Position numbers and translations under genes: made by a program
Part shown: positions 17,514-26,307 of the stretch, piece by piece
Numbering within the stretch: position 1 is the first letter of the stretch
How the letters are laid out: every line of letters begins with the position of its first letter
Notes under the pieces: model-generated
Database searches by the model: none
Seen by the model: the letters and a program-made list of their open reading frames with translations, nothing else
What the model was told of the DNA's origin: nothing
DNA from: Mycolicibacter sp. MU0102
GTDB taxonomy: Bacteria; Actinomycetota; Actinomycetes; Mycobacteriales; Mycobacteriaceae
Assembly (NCBI RefSeq): GCF_963378105.1
Contig: NZ_OY726398.1
Coordinates: forward strand, 1,364,001 to 1,428,000
Reading direction: 5' to 3'
Length of the DNA stretch: 64,000 nucleotides

Positions 17514-18460
17514 TGGTTCAGTTGTTGCCGACCGGGTTGACTGCCAGCGTCGCGGTTGCGGCGTCGAGCGCCAACCTGGGCCCCGGCTTCGACAGCCTGG
17601 GCCTGGCGCTGGGCCTCTACGACGAGGTGATCGTCGAGACGGTCGAGTCCGGTCTGGTGGTGCAGGTCGAGGGGGAGGGTGCCGGTCAGGTTCCGCTCAC
17701 CTCGGATCACCTTGTGGTGCAAGGCATCCTGCGCGGCATGCGCGAGGCGGGTGTCGAGGCGCCCGGCATGGTGGTGCGCTGCCGCAATGCGATCCCGCAT
17801 CAGCGTGGCTTGGGCTCGTCGGCCGCCGCGGTGGTCGGAGGGCTGGCCGTGGTCAACGGCCTTGTTTCGCAACTTGATCGGCCCGGCCTGTCCGAAACCC
17901 AACTGATTCAGCTGGCCTCGGAGTTCGAAGGCCACCCCGACAACGCCGCAGCCGCCGTACTGGGCGGTGCCGTGGTTTCGTGGACAGCAAATGCAGCCGA
18001 CGGCCAGGTCGACTATGCGGCGGCGCCGCTGCGGCTGCACCCCGACATCCATCTGTTCCCGGCAATTCCGCAACTGCGTTCGTCGACTGCCGAGACCCGG
18101 GCTCTGTTGCCCGAGCAGGTCAGCCACCGCGATGCCCGGTTCAATGTCAGTCGGGCCGCGCTGCTGGTGGTGGCACTGACCGAGCGGCCCGATCTGCTGT
18201 TGGCGGCCACCGAGGATGTGCTGCACCAGCCGCAGCGCGGCGCTGCGCAGCCGGAGTCGGCGGCATTCCTGCAGTTGCTGCGCCGGCACGGCATTGCGGC
18301 CGTGCTCTCGGGTGCCGGACCTGCGGTGATCGCGCTGACGACAGCGGCCCAACTGCCTAGTGCGGTGCTCGAGTCCCCGGAAGCGCGTGTGTTCAACGTC
18401 ACCGAGATGCCGGTCGGCGCCGCGGTCAAGTGGAACTCCGGGGTGGCGGTACCGGGTTGA
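17513..18460 (+). CDS. thrB: Homoserine kinase
   Basis: A GHMP-family kinase (315 residues) phosphorylating homoserine with ATP. It has the N-terminal SSANLGPGFDSLG block, the ATP-binding GLGSSAAAVVGG loop around residues 100-111, the EFEGHPDNAAAAVLGG substrate region and the C-terminal LSGAGPAVIAL. The start GTG at 17513 overlaps the thrC stop by one base, consistent with coupling; the frame is open further upstream only because it overlaps thrC. It is the last gene of the argS to thrB operon; no clear intrinsic terminator follows. Confidence 0.96.
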   Translation: MVQLLPTGLTASVAVAASSANLGPGFDSLGLALGLYDEVIVETVESGLVVQVEGEGAGQVPLTSDHLVVQGILRGMREAGVEAPGMVVRCRNAIPHQRGLGSSAAAVVGGLAVVNGLVSQLDRPGLSETQLIQLASEFEGHPDNAAAAVLGGAVVSWTANAADGQVDYAAAPLRLHPDIHLFPAIPQLRSSTAETRALLPEQVSHRDARFNVSRAALLVVALTERPDLLLAATEDVLHQPQRGAAQPESAAFLQLLRRHGIAAVLSGAGPAVIALTTAAQLPSAVLESPEARVFNVTEMPVGAAVKWNSGVAVPG

Positions 18461-18480
18461 GGCGCGCAGCAAAGTATCTG

Positions 18481-18509
18481 TTGCGTCGAGCTCAGAAGCG
18501 GGCTATCCT
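18481..18509 (+). promoter_or_regulatory. SigA-type promoter of rho
   Basis: TTGCGT (18481-18486) and TATCCT (18504-18509) are 17 bases apart, close to the housekeeping consensus. Transcription from about 18516 would give a leader of roughly 210 bases before rho. Confidence 0.5.
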
Positions 18510-18515
18510 CGGTCC

Positions 18516-18724
18516 CGTCCCGCATTCGCGGCATCAGCACCTGAATCAGACTGCGATGTCAACCGGGATGCCACCAAATTCTTCCCGTAGCTGACGGTTT
18601 GCGTTACGACGCCGTCGATACGGGCTACACCGTTACACAGTCGACGGTGACACGCACTCGGCAGTCCGCTGAATGCAACCAAGCCCCTCGCGTGAGAAAA
18701 CCGACGAGGGAAGAAAGGAAATCC
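18516..18724 (+). promoter_or_regulatory. Rho 5' leader with competing hairpins
   Basis: Three short inverted repeats are visible. GACGG (18593-18597) can pair with CCGTC (18612-18616). The same CCGTCGA (18612-18618) can instead pair with TCGACGG (18641-18647), so the two are mutually exclusive. CCCTCG (18685-18690) pairs with CGAGGG (18705-18710), ending directly before the AAGAAAGGAAA ribosome site. Such a layout suits autogenous control of rho by attenuation, known for E. coli rho with a different leader. No convincing leader peptide was seen. Confidence 0.4.
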
Positions 18725-20731
18725 GTGACCGAAACGGACCTCTTCACGGCTGAAGGCAGCACCGACCAGGAATCGCTGCCGACCCCCCCGAGTACTTCCG
18801 AGACCAGCCAGGACGCAGCCGCCGGCGGTAGTGACGCCGCGCCGTCCGCCCCGGAAACCGCCTCGGCGCCGGCCACCGAGTCCGCTCCCGCTTCGGCGCC
18901 CGACAACGGCGCTGCAACCGCCCCCACCGACAGCTCGCTGTCGGCGATGGTGCTGCCCGAACTGCGGGCGCTGGCCAACCGCGTCGGTGTCAAGGGCTCC
19001 TCCGGGATGCGCAAGAGCGAACTGATCGCCGCGATCCGCGAGGTCTCCGGCAACGGCGGCAGTGGCGCCGAAGCGCCGAAGACACAGGCCAGCGCCGAGC
19101 AGCCCGCCAATGGCGCGGCCAACGGTGCCGAGCCCGCCCCGGCCAACGAGGCGGACGCTGCCGCGGCCCCGCGGCGCCGCGAACGGCGTGGCGCCAGCCG
19201 GGCGACCGGCTCGCCCGCTGCCGATGGCGGCGAGGCCGAGAAGCCGGCCGAGCAGGACAAGGACAAGGACGACAAGGACAAGCCTGCCGAGGCAGAGCCC
19301 CAGGGCGAGCCGCGCAAGCAGGGTCGGAACGACGACAAGGCCGACAAGGCGGAGCAGTCCGGTGGGCGCCGTGAGCGCGAGGGCGCCAAGAGCGACGCCA
19401 AAACCGACGAAGCCGCGCAGTCCAAGCGCGACGACCAAGGCGGCGACCAGTCCAACCGCGGCGGTGGCGACGACGACGACCGCGGTGGCCGTCGTGGCCG
19501 TCGCTTCCGTGACCGGCGTCGCCGTGGCGAGCGCGGTGGCGAGGGCGGCGGTGGCGAACGCGGTGACGCCGAGCTGCGCGAGGACGACGTCGTCCAGCCG
19601 GTCGCCGGCATCCTCGACGTGCTCGACAACTACGCGTTCGTGCGCACCTCGGGCTACCTGGCTGGACCCAACGACGTCTACGTCTCGATGAACATGGTCC
19701 GCAAGAACGGGCTGCGCCGCGGCGACGCGGTGACCGGCGCCGTGCGGGTGGCCCGGGACGGCGACCAGCCCAACCAGCGGCAGAAGTTCAATCCGCTGGT
19801 GCGGTTGGACTCGGTCAACGGCGGCCCGGTTGAAGAGGCTCGGAACCGTCCGGACTTCACCAAGCTGACCCCGCTGTACCCGAACCAGCGGCTGCGGTTG
19901 GAGACCTCGGGGGAGAAGCTGACCACCCGCGTCATCGACCTGATCATGCCGATCGGCAAGGGGCAGCGTGCCCTGATCGTGTCACCGCCCAAGGCCGGTA
20001 AGACCACGATCATGCAGGACATCGCCAACGCGATCACCCGCAACAATCCCGAGTGCCACCTGATGGTGGTGCTGGTCGACGAGCGTCCCGAAGAAGTCAC
20101 CGACATGCAGCGCTCGGTCAAGGGTGAGGTCATCGCCTCCACGTTCGACCGGCCGCCGTCAGACCACACCCAGGCCGCCGAGCTGGCCATCGAGCGGGCC
20201 AAGCGCCTGGTCGAGCAGGGCAAGGACGTCGTCGTGCTGCTGGACTCGATCACCCGGCTGGGTCGTGCCTACAACAACGCCTCCCCGGCGTCGGGCCGCA
20301 TCCTGTCCGGTGGTGTGGACTCCACCGCGCTCTACCCGCCCAAGCGGTTCCTGGGCGCGGCCCGCAACATCGAGGACGGCGGTTCGCTGACCATCATCGC
20401 CACCGCGATGGTGGAGACCGGCTCCACCGGTGACACCGTGATCTTCGAAGAGTTCAAGGGCACCGGTAACGCCGAGCTCAAGCTGGACCGCAAGATCGCC
20501 GAGCGCCGGGTATTCCCGGCCGTCGACGTCAACCCGTCGGGCACTCGTAAGGACGAGCTCCTGCTCTCGCCGGACGAGTTCGCGATCGTGCACAAGCTGC
20601 GTCGTCTGCTGTCCGGCCTGGACTCGCATCAGGCCATCGACTTGCTGATGAGCCAGCTGCGCAAGACCAAGAACAACTACGAGTTCCTGGTGCAGGTGTC
20701 CAAGACCACGCCGGGAATGGACAACGACTGA
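18725..20731 (+). CDS. rho: Transcription termination factor Rho
   Basis: Hexameric RNA-dependent ATPase and helicase that ends transcription (668 residues). It has an N-terminal helix domain with the LPELRALANRVGVKG block (about 78-92). A long disordered, acidic/basic insert follows (about 110-280, rich in Lys, Asp, Glu and Arg, with an RGGRRGRRFRDRRRRGERGG-like tract), as in other high-GC actinobacteria. Then come the RNA-binding cold-shock-like domain (YAFVRTSGYL), the Walker A KAGKTT with Lys426, Walker B VVLLDSITR and the R-loop YPPKRFLGAARNIEDGG. The GTG at 18725 follows a AAGAAAGGAAA ribosome site and gives the actinobacterial opening TETDL; the frame is open upstream to 18599. The insert is unrelated to enteric Rho and is thought to add RNA binding. 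Confidence 0.96.
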   Translation: MTETDLFTAEGSTDQESLPTPPSTSETSQDAAAGGSDAAPSAPETASAPATESAPASAPDNGAATAPTDSSLSAMVLPELRALANRVGVKGSSGMRKSELIAAIREVSGNGGSGAEAPKTQASAEQPANGAANGAEPAPANEADAAAAPRRRERRGASRATGSPAADGGEAEKPAEQDKDKDDKDKPAEAEPQGEPRKQGRNDDKADKAEQSGGRREREGAKSDAKTDEAAQSKRDDQGGDQSNRGGGDDDDRGGRRGRRFRDRRRRGERGGEGGGGERGDAELREDDVVQPVAGILDVLDNYAFVRTSGYLAGPNDVYVSMNMVRKNGLRRGDAVTGAVRVARDGDQPNQRQKFNPLVRLDSVNGGPVEEARNRPDFTKLTPLYPNQRLRLETSGEKLTTRVIDLIMPIGKGQRALIVSPPKAGKTTIMQDIANAITRNNPECHLMVVLVDERPEEVTDMQRSVKGEVIASTFDRPPSDHTQAAELAIERAKRLVEQGKDVVVLLDSITRLGRAYNNASPASGRILSGGVDSTALYPPKRFLGAARNIEDGGSLTIIATAMVETGSTGDTVIFEEFKGTGNAELKLDRKIAERRVFPAVDVNPSGTRKDELLLSPDEFAIVHKLRRLLSGLDSHQAIDLLMSQLRKTKNNYEFLVQVSKTTPGMDND

Positions 20732-20745
20732 TCTGCCGCTGGAAT

Positions 20746-20783
20746 GCGCCAGCCGCTCCGGGCGTTTTGGGAGGGGCTGGCGC
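20746..20783 (+). other. Inverted repeat after rho
   Basis: GCGCCAGCC (20746-20754) pairs perfectly with GGCTGGCGC (20775-20783) across a 20-base loop. No T-tract follows, and the second arm overlaps the rpmE promoter spacer, so it may be a weak terminator, an RNA 3' end stabiliser or simply promoter context. Confidence 0.4.
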
Positions 20784-20795
20784 AGCTGGCATAAT
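20767..20795 (+). promoter_or_regulatory. SigA-type promoter of rpmE
   Basis: TTGGGA (20767-20772) and CATAAT (20790-20795) are separated by 17 bases. A start near 20802 gives a leader of about 74 bases ending in GAAGAGGA before the rpmE ATG. Confidence 0.5.
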
Positions 20796-20875
20796 CGACA
20801 ACCTCAGGTTCCGGTTCACGTCTGCCCCACATTCGAAGGCGGGCGACCCGGCGGCCCACGATTGAAGAGGACATC

Positions 20876-21121
20876 ATGAAAACTGGCATTCACCCCGCCT
20901 ACGGCGAGACCACCGTGGTCTGCGGTTGTGGCAACAGCTTCACCACCCGTAGCACCAAGGAGAGCGGCCACATCGTGGTCGAGGTCTGCTCGCAGTGCCA
21001 CCCGTTCTACACCGGCAAGCAGAAGATCCTGGACAGCGGCGGCCGTGTCGCGCGCTTCGAGAAGCGCTACGGCAAGCGCAACGCCGGTGCCGCCGCAACT
21101 GCGGCAGCCGACGACAAATAG
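20876..21121 (+). CDS. rpmE: 50S ribosomal protein L31 (zinc-binding, C+ form)
   Basis: Ribosomal protein L31, 81 residues, on the central protuberance of the large subunit. Four cysteines at positions 16, 18, 38 and 41 form the zinc site of the C+ type, as opposed to the Cys-less paralogue made under zinc limitation. ATG 20876 follows a GAAGAGGA ribosome site. It sits between rho and prfA as in M. tuberculosis, but has its own promoter upstream and a strong hairpin terminator downstream, so it is likely mostly transcribed alone. The short Ala-rich C-terminal tail is typical of actinobacteria. Confidence 0.96.
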   Translation: MKTGIHPAYGETTVVCGCGNSFTTRSTKESGHIVVEVCSQCHPFYTGKQKILDSGGRVARFEKRYGKRNAGAAATAAADDK

Positions 21122-21129
21122 CTCCCTCA

Positions 21130-21175
21130 CCGACGCCCGGAACGTGCCAGCACGTCATCCGGGCGTCGGTTTGCG
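21130..21175 (+). terminator. Intrinsic terminator after rpmE
   Basis: The 12-base arms 21130-21141 and 21158-21169 pair perfectly (CCGACGCCCGGA with its complement), and the loop itself contains ACGTG/CACGT. A T-rich run TTTGCGTT follows. It ends 18 bases before prfA. Confidence 0.75.
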
Positions 21176-21193
21176 TTCGGGGATGGAGGTGAG

Positions 21194-22270
21194 ATGACCC
21201 AAAGCATTCAGGGGATTGACGCCCTGCTGGCCGAGCACGCCGCCCTGGAAACGCAGCTGTCGGATCCCGAACTGCACAACGATCCGGCCGAGGCACGTCG
21301 GGCCGGTCGGCGTTTCGCCCAACTGGCGCCCATCATCGCCACCCACCGCAAGCTCGAGTCGGCCCGCGGTGACCTCGAAGCCGCCCGGGAACTGGCCGCC
21401 GATGACGCGTCCTTCGCGGCCGAGATCCCGGAGCTGGAGGCGCGCGTCGCCGAGCTGGACACCGCGCTCACCGACATGCTGGCGCCTCGCGACCCGCACG
21501 ACGCCGACGACATCGTGCTCGAGGTCAAATCCGGCGAAGGCGGCGAGGAATCGGCGTTGTTCGCCGCTGACCTGGCCCGGATGTACATCCGCTACGCAGA
21601 ACGCCAGGGCTGGAAGGTGACCGTCCTCGACGAGACCACCTCCGACCTCGGCGGCTACAAAGACGCCACCCTGACCATCGCGAGCAAGGGCGACAGCGCC
21701 GACGGTGTCTGGTCGAAGATGAAGTTCGAGGGCGGTGTGCACCGCGTGCAGCGAGTCCCGGTGACCGAGTCGCAGGGGCGCGTCCACACCTCGGCGGCCG
21801 GCGTGTTGGTCTACCCCGAGCCCGAAGAGGTCGCCGAGGTGGCCATCGACGAGTCGGACCTGCGCATCGACGTCTACCGCTCCTCCGGCAAGGGCGGCCA
21901 GGGCGTCAACACCACCGACTCCGCGGTGCGTATCACCCACTTGCCGACCGGGATTGTCGTCACCTGCCAGAACGAGCGGTCGCAGCTGCAGAACAAGGCC
22001 CGTGCATTGCAGGTTTTGGCGGCCCGGCTGCAGGCGGTTGCCGAGGAGCAGGCTCAGGCGGATGCCTCGGCCGATCGGGCCAGCCAGATCCGCACTGTGG
22101 ACCGCAGCGAACGCATCCGCACTTACAACTTCCCGGAAAACCGGATCACCGACCACCGCATCGGCTACAAGGCGCACAACCTCGACCAGGTCCTCGACGG
22201 GGATCTCGATCCGATGTTCGACGCGCTGGCAGCCGCCGATAAGGAAACCCGGTTACAGGGGACGGCGTGA
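21194..22270 (+). CDS. prfA: Peptide chain release factor 1
   Basis: Class I release factor (358 residues) reading UAA and UAG stop codons on the ribosome. The peptidyl-tRNA hydrolysis motif GGQ is at residues 234-236 within SGKGGQGVNTTDSAVR, and the stop codon-recognition region lies before it. ATG 21194 is preceded by a GGAGGTGAG ribosome site. Its stop overlaps the GTG of prmC by four bases, so the factor and the enzyme that methylates its GGQ glutamine are translationally coupled, a widely conserved pair. Confidence 0.97.
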   Translation: MTQSIQGIDALLAEHAALETQLSDPELHNDPAEARRAGRRFAQLAPIIATHRKLESARGDLEAARELAADDASFAAEIPELEARVAELDTALTDMLAPRDPHDADDIVLEVKSGEGGEESALFAADLARMYIRYAERQGWKVTVLDETTSDLGGYKDATLTIASKGDSADGVWSKMKFEGGVHRVQRVPVTESQGRVHTSAAGVLVYPEPEEVAEVAIDESDLRIDVYRSSGKGGQGVNTTDSAVRITHLPTGIVVTCQNERSQLQNKARALQVLAARLQAVAEEQAQADASADRASQIRTVDRSERIRTYNFPENRITDHRIGYKAHNLDQVLDGDLDPMFDALAAADKETRLQGTA

Positions 22271-23118
22271 GCCGAATGAGGGACGCGATCGACTCCGCTG
22301 CAGCGCTTTTCGCTGATGCCGGGATTGATTCCGCCCGCTACGACGCTGAAGAGCTCGCCGCCCATGCGGCCGGCACCGACCGTGGCCGGCTGGCGCTGCT
22401 GGGTCCACCCGACGACGAGTTCTTCGGCCGTTACCGGGAATTGGTTGCCGCACGCAGTTCCCGGGTCCCGTTGCAACACCTGATCGGGACCGCGGCGTTC
22501 GGCCCGGTGACGCTGCAAGTTGGCCCGGGAGTGTTCACCCCGCGCCCGGAGACCGAGGCCATGCTGGAATGGGCGCTCAAACAAGCCGAGGCTCAACAGC
22601 TTCCCGCGCTGATCGTCGACGCCTGCACCGGGTCCGGTGCCCTCGCGATCGCGTTGGCTCACAGTCTCCCCGCCGCGCGGGTACTGGCTGTCGACGACTC
22701 CGAATCGGCACTGGATTACGCCCGCCGCAACTGTGCCGGCACCGCGGTAGAGTTGATCCGCGCCGACATAACCCAGCCAGGCCTGCTGTCGGAGCTTGAC
22801 GGTCAAGTTGACCTGATGGTCAGCAACCCGCCCTATATTCCCGACGGTGCGGAGTTAGATCCCGAAGTAGCCCAGCATGATCCGGAGCACGCGCTGTTCG
22901 GCGGCCCGGACGGAATGTCGGTGATCACTCCGCTGGCCCACCTGGCAGCCCGATTGCTGCGCCCGGGTGGACTATTCGCCGTCGAGCATGACGACACCAC
23001 GCCGGCGGCCACCGTCCAAACTGTGCGCGGCACCGGATTTTTCGACGAGGTAGTGTCCCGGCCCGACCTGACTGGGCGGCTCCGGTTCGTGACGGCGATC
23101 AGGAACAATCAACCATGA
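22267..23118 (+). CDS. prmC: Peptide chain release factor N5-glutamine methyltransferase
   Basis: SAM-dependent methyltransferase (283 residues) modifying the Gln of the GGQ motif of release factors. It has an N-terminal helical domain (about 1-75), the FTPRPETE motif near residue 80, the SAM-binding DACTGSGALAIAL loop and the catalytic NPPY at residues 187-190. The GTG start overlaps prfA; the stop overlaps the ATG of sua5 (ATGA). Also known as HemK; no role in heme synthesis is implied. Confidence 0.96.
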   Translation: MSRMRDAIDSAAALFADAGIDSARYDAEELAAHAAGTDRGRLALLGPPDDEFFGRYRELVAARSSRVPLQHLIGTAAFGPVTLQVGPGVFTPRPETEAMLEWALKQAEAQQLPALIVDACTGSGALAIALAHSLPAARVLAVDDSESALDYARRNCAGTAVELIRADITQPGLLSELDGQVDLMVSNPPYIPDGAELDPEVAQHDPEHALFGGPDGMSVITPLAHLAARLLRPGGLFAVEHDDTTPAATVQTVRGTGFFDEVVSRPDLTGRLRFVTAIRNNQP

Positions 23119-23774
23119 CAGAGGTTTTCGACTGCGCCGACGCCGACCAGCGTGCGGCCGGTATCGCGGCGGCGATCGACGCTGTGCGCGGTGGACGCCT
23201 GGTGGTGCTGCCGACCGACACGGTCTATGGCATCGGTGCCGATGCCTTTAACGCCGCCGGGGTGACCGCGCTTCTGGCGGCCAAACGACGCGGCCGTGAC
23301 ATGCCGGTGGGCGTGCTGGTGGGGTCGTGGAACTCCATCGACGGGCTGGCCCTGATCGTGCCGGAGACCGCCCGTGAACTGATCCGCGCCTTCTGGCCGG
23401 GCGCGCTCAGCCTGATCGTCACCCAAGCCCCGTCGCTGCAGTGGGACCTCGGCGAAGCCCGCGGCACGGTCATGGTGCGCATGCCGCTGCATCCGGTGGC
23501 ACTGGAAGTCCTCAAGGCGGTGGGCCCGATGGCGGTGTCCAGCGCCAACGTCTCCGGCGGGTCGCCCGCCGTCGAGGCCGGCGAAGCGCAAAGCCAACTG
23601 GGGGAGTCCGTCGACGTCTACCTCGACGCGGGACCGGCCGAACAGGGTGCGGCCTCGACGATCGTGGATCTCACCGGCCCCGCACCGCGGATCGTCCGCA
23701 CCGGACCGGTCACCGCCGAACAGATCGGCGCGGTGCTGGGGCTGGATCCGGACTCGCTGACGGGAACACCGTGA
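23115..23774 (+). CDS. sua5: L-threonylcarbamoyladenylate synthase (Sua5/YciO/YrdC family)
   Basis: A 219-residue enzyme making threonylcarbamoyl-AMP from threonine, bicarbonate and ATP, the first step of the universal t6A modification at position 37 of ANN-decoding tRNAs. Characteristic parts are LPTDTVYGIGADA (about 36-48), KRRGRDMPVGVLV, FWPGALSLIV and VSSANVSGG. The Sua5 C-terminal domain is absent, so it is the short YrdC type. It overlaps prmC by four bases and its stop overlaps the GTG of wecA by three bases. Confidence 0.94.
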   Translation: MTEVFDCADADQRAAGIAAAIDAVRGGRLVVLPTDTVYGIGADAFNAAGVTALLAAKRRGRDMPVGVLVGSWNSIDGLALIVPETARELIRAFWPGALSLIVTQAPSLQWDLGEARGTVMVRMPLHPVALEVLKAVGPMAVSSANVSGGSPAVEAGEAQSQLGESVDVYLDAGPAEQGAASTIVDLTGPAPRIVRTGPVTAEQIGAVLGLDPDSLTGTP

Positions 23775-24949
23775 CCAGCCTGCTGGCCCTGGCCGACCGT
23801 GGCGCCGGCGTGCCACTGCGAGAACTCGCGTTAGTGGGCCTGACCGCCGCGATCATCACCTACTTCACCACCGGACCCGTTCGCTGGATGGCCACCCGGA
23901 TCGGCGCGGTCGCCTACCCGCGCGAACGTGACGTCCATGTGCAGCCCACTCCGCGGATGGGCGGGTTGGCGATGTACGTCGGCATCGTCGCCGGGATCTT
24001 CCTGGCCTCTCAGCTGCCGGCACTGACGCGCGGCTTCGTCTATTCCACCGGCATGCCGGCGGTGGTGCTGGCCGGCGGCGTCATCATGGGAATCGGTCTG
24101 CTCGACGACAAGTGGGGCCTGGACGCCCTGACCAAATTCGCCGGCCAGATCACCGCGGCCAGCGTGCTCGTCACCATGGGTGTGGCCTGGAGCGTGCTCT
24201 ACATCCCGATCGGCGGCGTGGGCACCGTGGTGCTCGACCAGGTGTCCTCGATCCTGCTGACGCTGGCGCTGACGGTCTCGATCGTCAACGCGATGAACTT
24301 CGTCGACGGCCTCGACGGGCTGGCCGCCGGCCTGGGATTGATCACCGCACTGGCGATCTGCATGTTCTCCGTCGGCGTGCTGCAGGACCACGGCGGCGAC
24401 GTGCTGTTCTACCCGCCCGCGTTGATCTCGGTGGTCTTGGCCGGGGCTTGTTTGGGTTTCCTGCCACACAATTTCAGCCCCGCAAAGATCTTCATGGGCG
24501 ACTCCGGCTCGATGCTGATCGGCCTGATGCTGGCGGCGGCGTCCACCACCGCGGCCGGGCCGATCTCGCAAACCGCCTACGGCGCGCGCGACGTCTTCGC
24601 GCTGCTGTCGCCGTTCCTGCTGGTGGCGGCAGTGATGTGCGTGCCGGCGCTGGACGTGCTGCTGGCGATCATCCGTCGGACTCGTGCCGGGCTCAGTCCG
24701 TTCAGTCCGGACAAGATGCACCTGCACCATCGGTTGCTGCAGATCGGCCACTCCGATCGCCGGGTGGTGCTGCTGATCTACTTGTGGACGGCGATCGTCG
24801 CGTTCGGGGCGGCTGGCACCATCTTCTTCGACCCGCGCTACACCGGGGCGGTGATGTTGGGTGCAATGCTCATCGCGATTGTCGTTACGCTCATCCCGTT
24901 GCTACGCCGGGGCGGCGCCTCGGAAGACGACCCCTACGACACGCGGTAG
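23771..24949 (+). CDS. wecA: Decaprenyl-phosphate N-acetylglucosamine-1-phosphate transferase
   Basis: Polytopic membrane enzyme (392 residues, about 11 membrane segments) of the WecA/MraY family. In mycobacteria it transfers GlcNAc-1-phosphate to decaprenyl phosphate, starting the linkage unit that joins arabinogalactan to peptidoglycan. Family motifs: GLLDDKWGLD (Mg and substrate), NAMNFVDGLDGLAAG, GDSGSMLIG and the cytoplasmic HLHHRLLQ loop. The GTG at 23771 overlaps the sua5 stop. The frame is open further upstream only within sua5. A hairpin lies just past the stop. Confidence 0.94.
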   Translation: MTSLLALADRGAGVPLRELALVGLTAAIITYFTTGPVRWMATRIGAVAYPRERDVHVQPTPRMGGLAMYVGIVAGIFLASQLPALTRGFVYSTGMPAVVLAGGVIMGIGLLDDKWGLDALTKFAGQITAASVLVTMGVAWSVLYIPIGGVGTVVLDQVSSILLTLALTVSIVNAMNFVDGLDGLAAGLGLITALAICMFSVGVLQDHGGDVLFYPPALISVVLAGACLGFLPHNFSPAKIFMGDSGSMLIGLMLAAASTTAAGPISQTAYGARDVFALLSPFLLVAAVMCVPALDVLLAIIRRTRAGLSPFSPDKMHLHHRLLQIGHSDRRVVLLIYLWTAIVAFGAAGTIFFDPRYTGAVMLGAMLIAIVVTLIPLLRRGGASEDDPYDTR

Positions 24950-24952
24950 TAG

Positions 24953-24969
24953 CACCGTCTAAGATGGTG
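24953..24969 (+). terminator. Possible weak terminator after wecA
   Basis: CACCGTC (24953-24959) and GATGGTG (24963-24969) pair with one G-T wobble and a three-base loop, followed by TTGTAGG. It is short and the T-run is poor. The remaining 95 bases to atpI presumably hold the atp operon promoter, but no convincing -35/-10 pair was found. Confidence 0.35.
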
Positions 24970-25064
24970 TTGTAGGTGGTTCCACAGTGCGTTCGGGCAT
25001 CCGATACGCTCGGCGGGCGACTTCACGACAGTGACGCAGGGCAGATTCAGATTGGGGTGAGGCG

Positions 25065-25511
25065 GTGACGACACCAGCGCAGGATGCGCCGTTGGTGTTG
25101 CCGTCGGTGGTGTTCCAGCCGATTCGGCTGTCACTGATCTGTGTTGCTCTGACCGCTGCCGCAATTGCCGCGGCCGCTCAGTTCGGCCGACCGCTCTTCG
25201 GTGTGTTCTTCGGGCTGGGCCTGGCGCTCGGCTTGGGCAATGCGCTCCTGATTCGCCGGTCGGCGCTGAAGATCACCGCCGCCGACCACCCGCTGAAGAA
25301 GAAGATGGCGCTGAACTCGGCGTCTCGTCTGCTGGTCATCAGCGTGATCGGCTTGGCGATCGCTTACCAGTTCCGTCCAGAGGGCCTCGGTGCGCTGTTC
25401 GGATTGGCCTTGTTCGAGGTAGTGCTGGTGCTGACCACCATGCTGCCAGTGGTAAAAAAGCTCCGCGCGCAAGCGTCAGAGTCGGGCGCTGAAGGGACGG
25501 AAAATGACTGA
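25065..25511 (+). CDS. atpI: ATP synthase protein I-like membrane protein (Rv1303-like)
   Basis: A 148-residue protein with four predicted membrane helices (about 21-42, 46-65, 85-103 and 110-130) at the head of the ATP synthase operon. It has the position, size and topology of AtpI/UncI, a non-essential assembly factor for the c-ring in other bacteria. Sequence conservation of this family is low, so the call rests mainly on topology and location. The GTG start has a GGGGTGAGG ribosome site upstream, and the end overlaps atpB by eight bases. Confidence 0.8.
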   Translation: MTTPAQDAPLVLPSVVFQPIRLSLICVALTAAAIAAAAQFGRPLFGVFFGLGLALGLGNALLIRRSALKITAADHPLKKKMALNSASRLLVISVIGLAIAYQFRPEGLGALFGLALFEVVLVLTTMLPVVKKLRAQASESGAEGTEND

Positions 25512-26259
25512 GTCGATCCTGGCTGAGGGAGCCATCGAGGTCGGCCACCACGAGACCGCGGTGTGGCCGCTGGTCGGTGAGGTCAACATCGACACCATCA
25601 CCTCCACCGCGATCGCAGCGGTGATCGTGATCGCCCTGGCGCTCTTCCTGCGCGCCAAGGTCACCTCGAGCGGGGTCCCCGGCGGGGTGCAGCTGTTCTT
25701 CGAGGCGATCACCATTCAGATGCGCAACCAGATCGAGGGTGCCATCGGGATGAAGATCGCCCCGTTCGTGCTGCCGCTGGCGGTGACGATCTTCATCTTC
25801 ATCCTGGTCTGCAACTGGCTCTCGGTGCTGCCGTTCCAGTACGCCGACGAGCACGGCATCCACGAGCTGATCTCCTCTGCCGCCGCCGACATCAACTTCG
25901 TGCTGGCGCTGGCCCTGCTGGTGTTCTGCGGCTACCACTTGGCCGGGTTCTGGCGCCGCGGCTTCATCGGCCACCCGCTGCGGGTTCTCAAGGGCCACGT
26001 CGCGATCCTGGCGCCGATCAACCTGGTCGAAGAGATCGCCAAGCCGGTCTCGCTGTCTCTGCGTCTGTTCGGCAACATCTTCGCCGGCGGCATCCTGGTC
26101 AGCCTGATCGCGCTGCTGGGGCCGGTCTTCATGGTCGCGCCGAACGCGATCTGGAAGACCTTCGACCTGTTCGTCGGACTGATCCAGGCGTTCATCTTCG
26201 CGCTGCTGACGATCCTGTACTTCAGCCAGGCCATGGAGCTCGAAGAAGACCACCACTAG
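25504..26259 (+). CDS. atpB: F1Fo ATP synthase subunit a
   Basis: Membrane subunit a (251 residues) forming the proton half-channels against the c-ring. The essential arginine lies in SLRLFGNIFAGG (about residue 188), and five to six hydrophobic helices are visible. It overlaps atpI by eight bases and is followed by 61 bases before atpE, a spacing that allows the much higher translation needed for the c subunit. Identity is secure from motif and operon position. Confidence 0.96.
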   Translation: MTESILAEGAIEVGHHETAVWPLVGEVNIDTITSTAIAAVIVIALALFLRAKVTSSGVPGGVQLFFEAITIQMRNQIEGAIGMKIAPFVLPLAVTIFIFILVCNWLSVLPFQYADEHGIHELISSAAADINFVLALALLVFCGYHLAGFWRRGFIGHPLRVLKGHVAILAPINLVEEIAKPVSLSLRLFGNIFAGGILVSLIALLGPVFMVAPNAIWKTFDLFVGLIQAFIFALLTILYFSQAMELEEDHH

Positions 26260-26307
26260 TACCACCTGCACGACCACATCAGACCTGGTAGAGCACTACC
26301 AGCTAGC

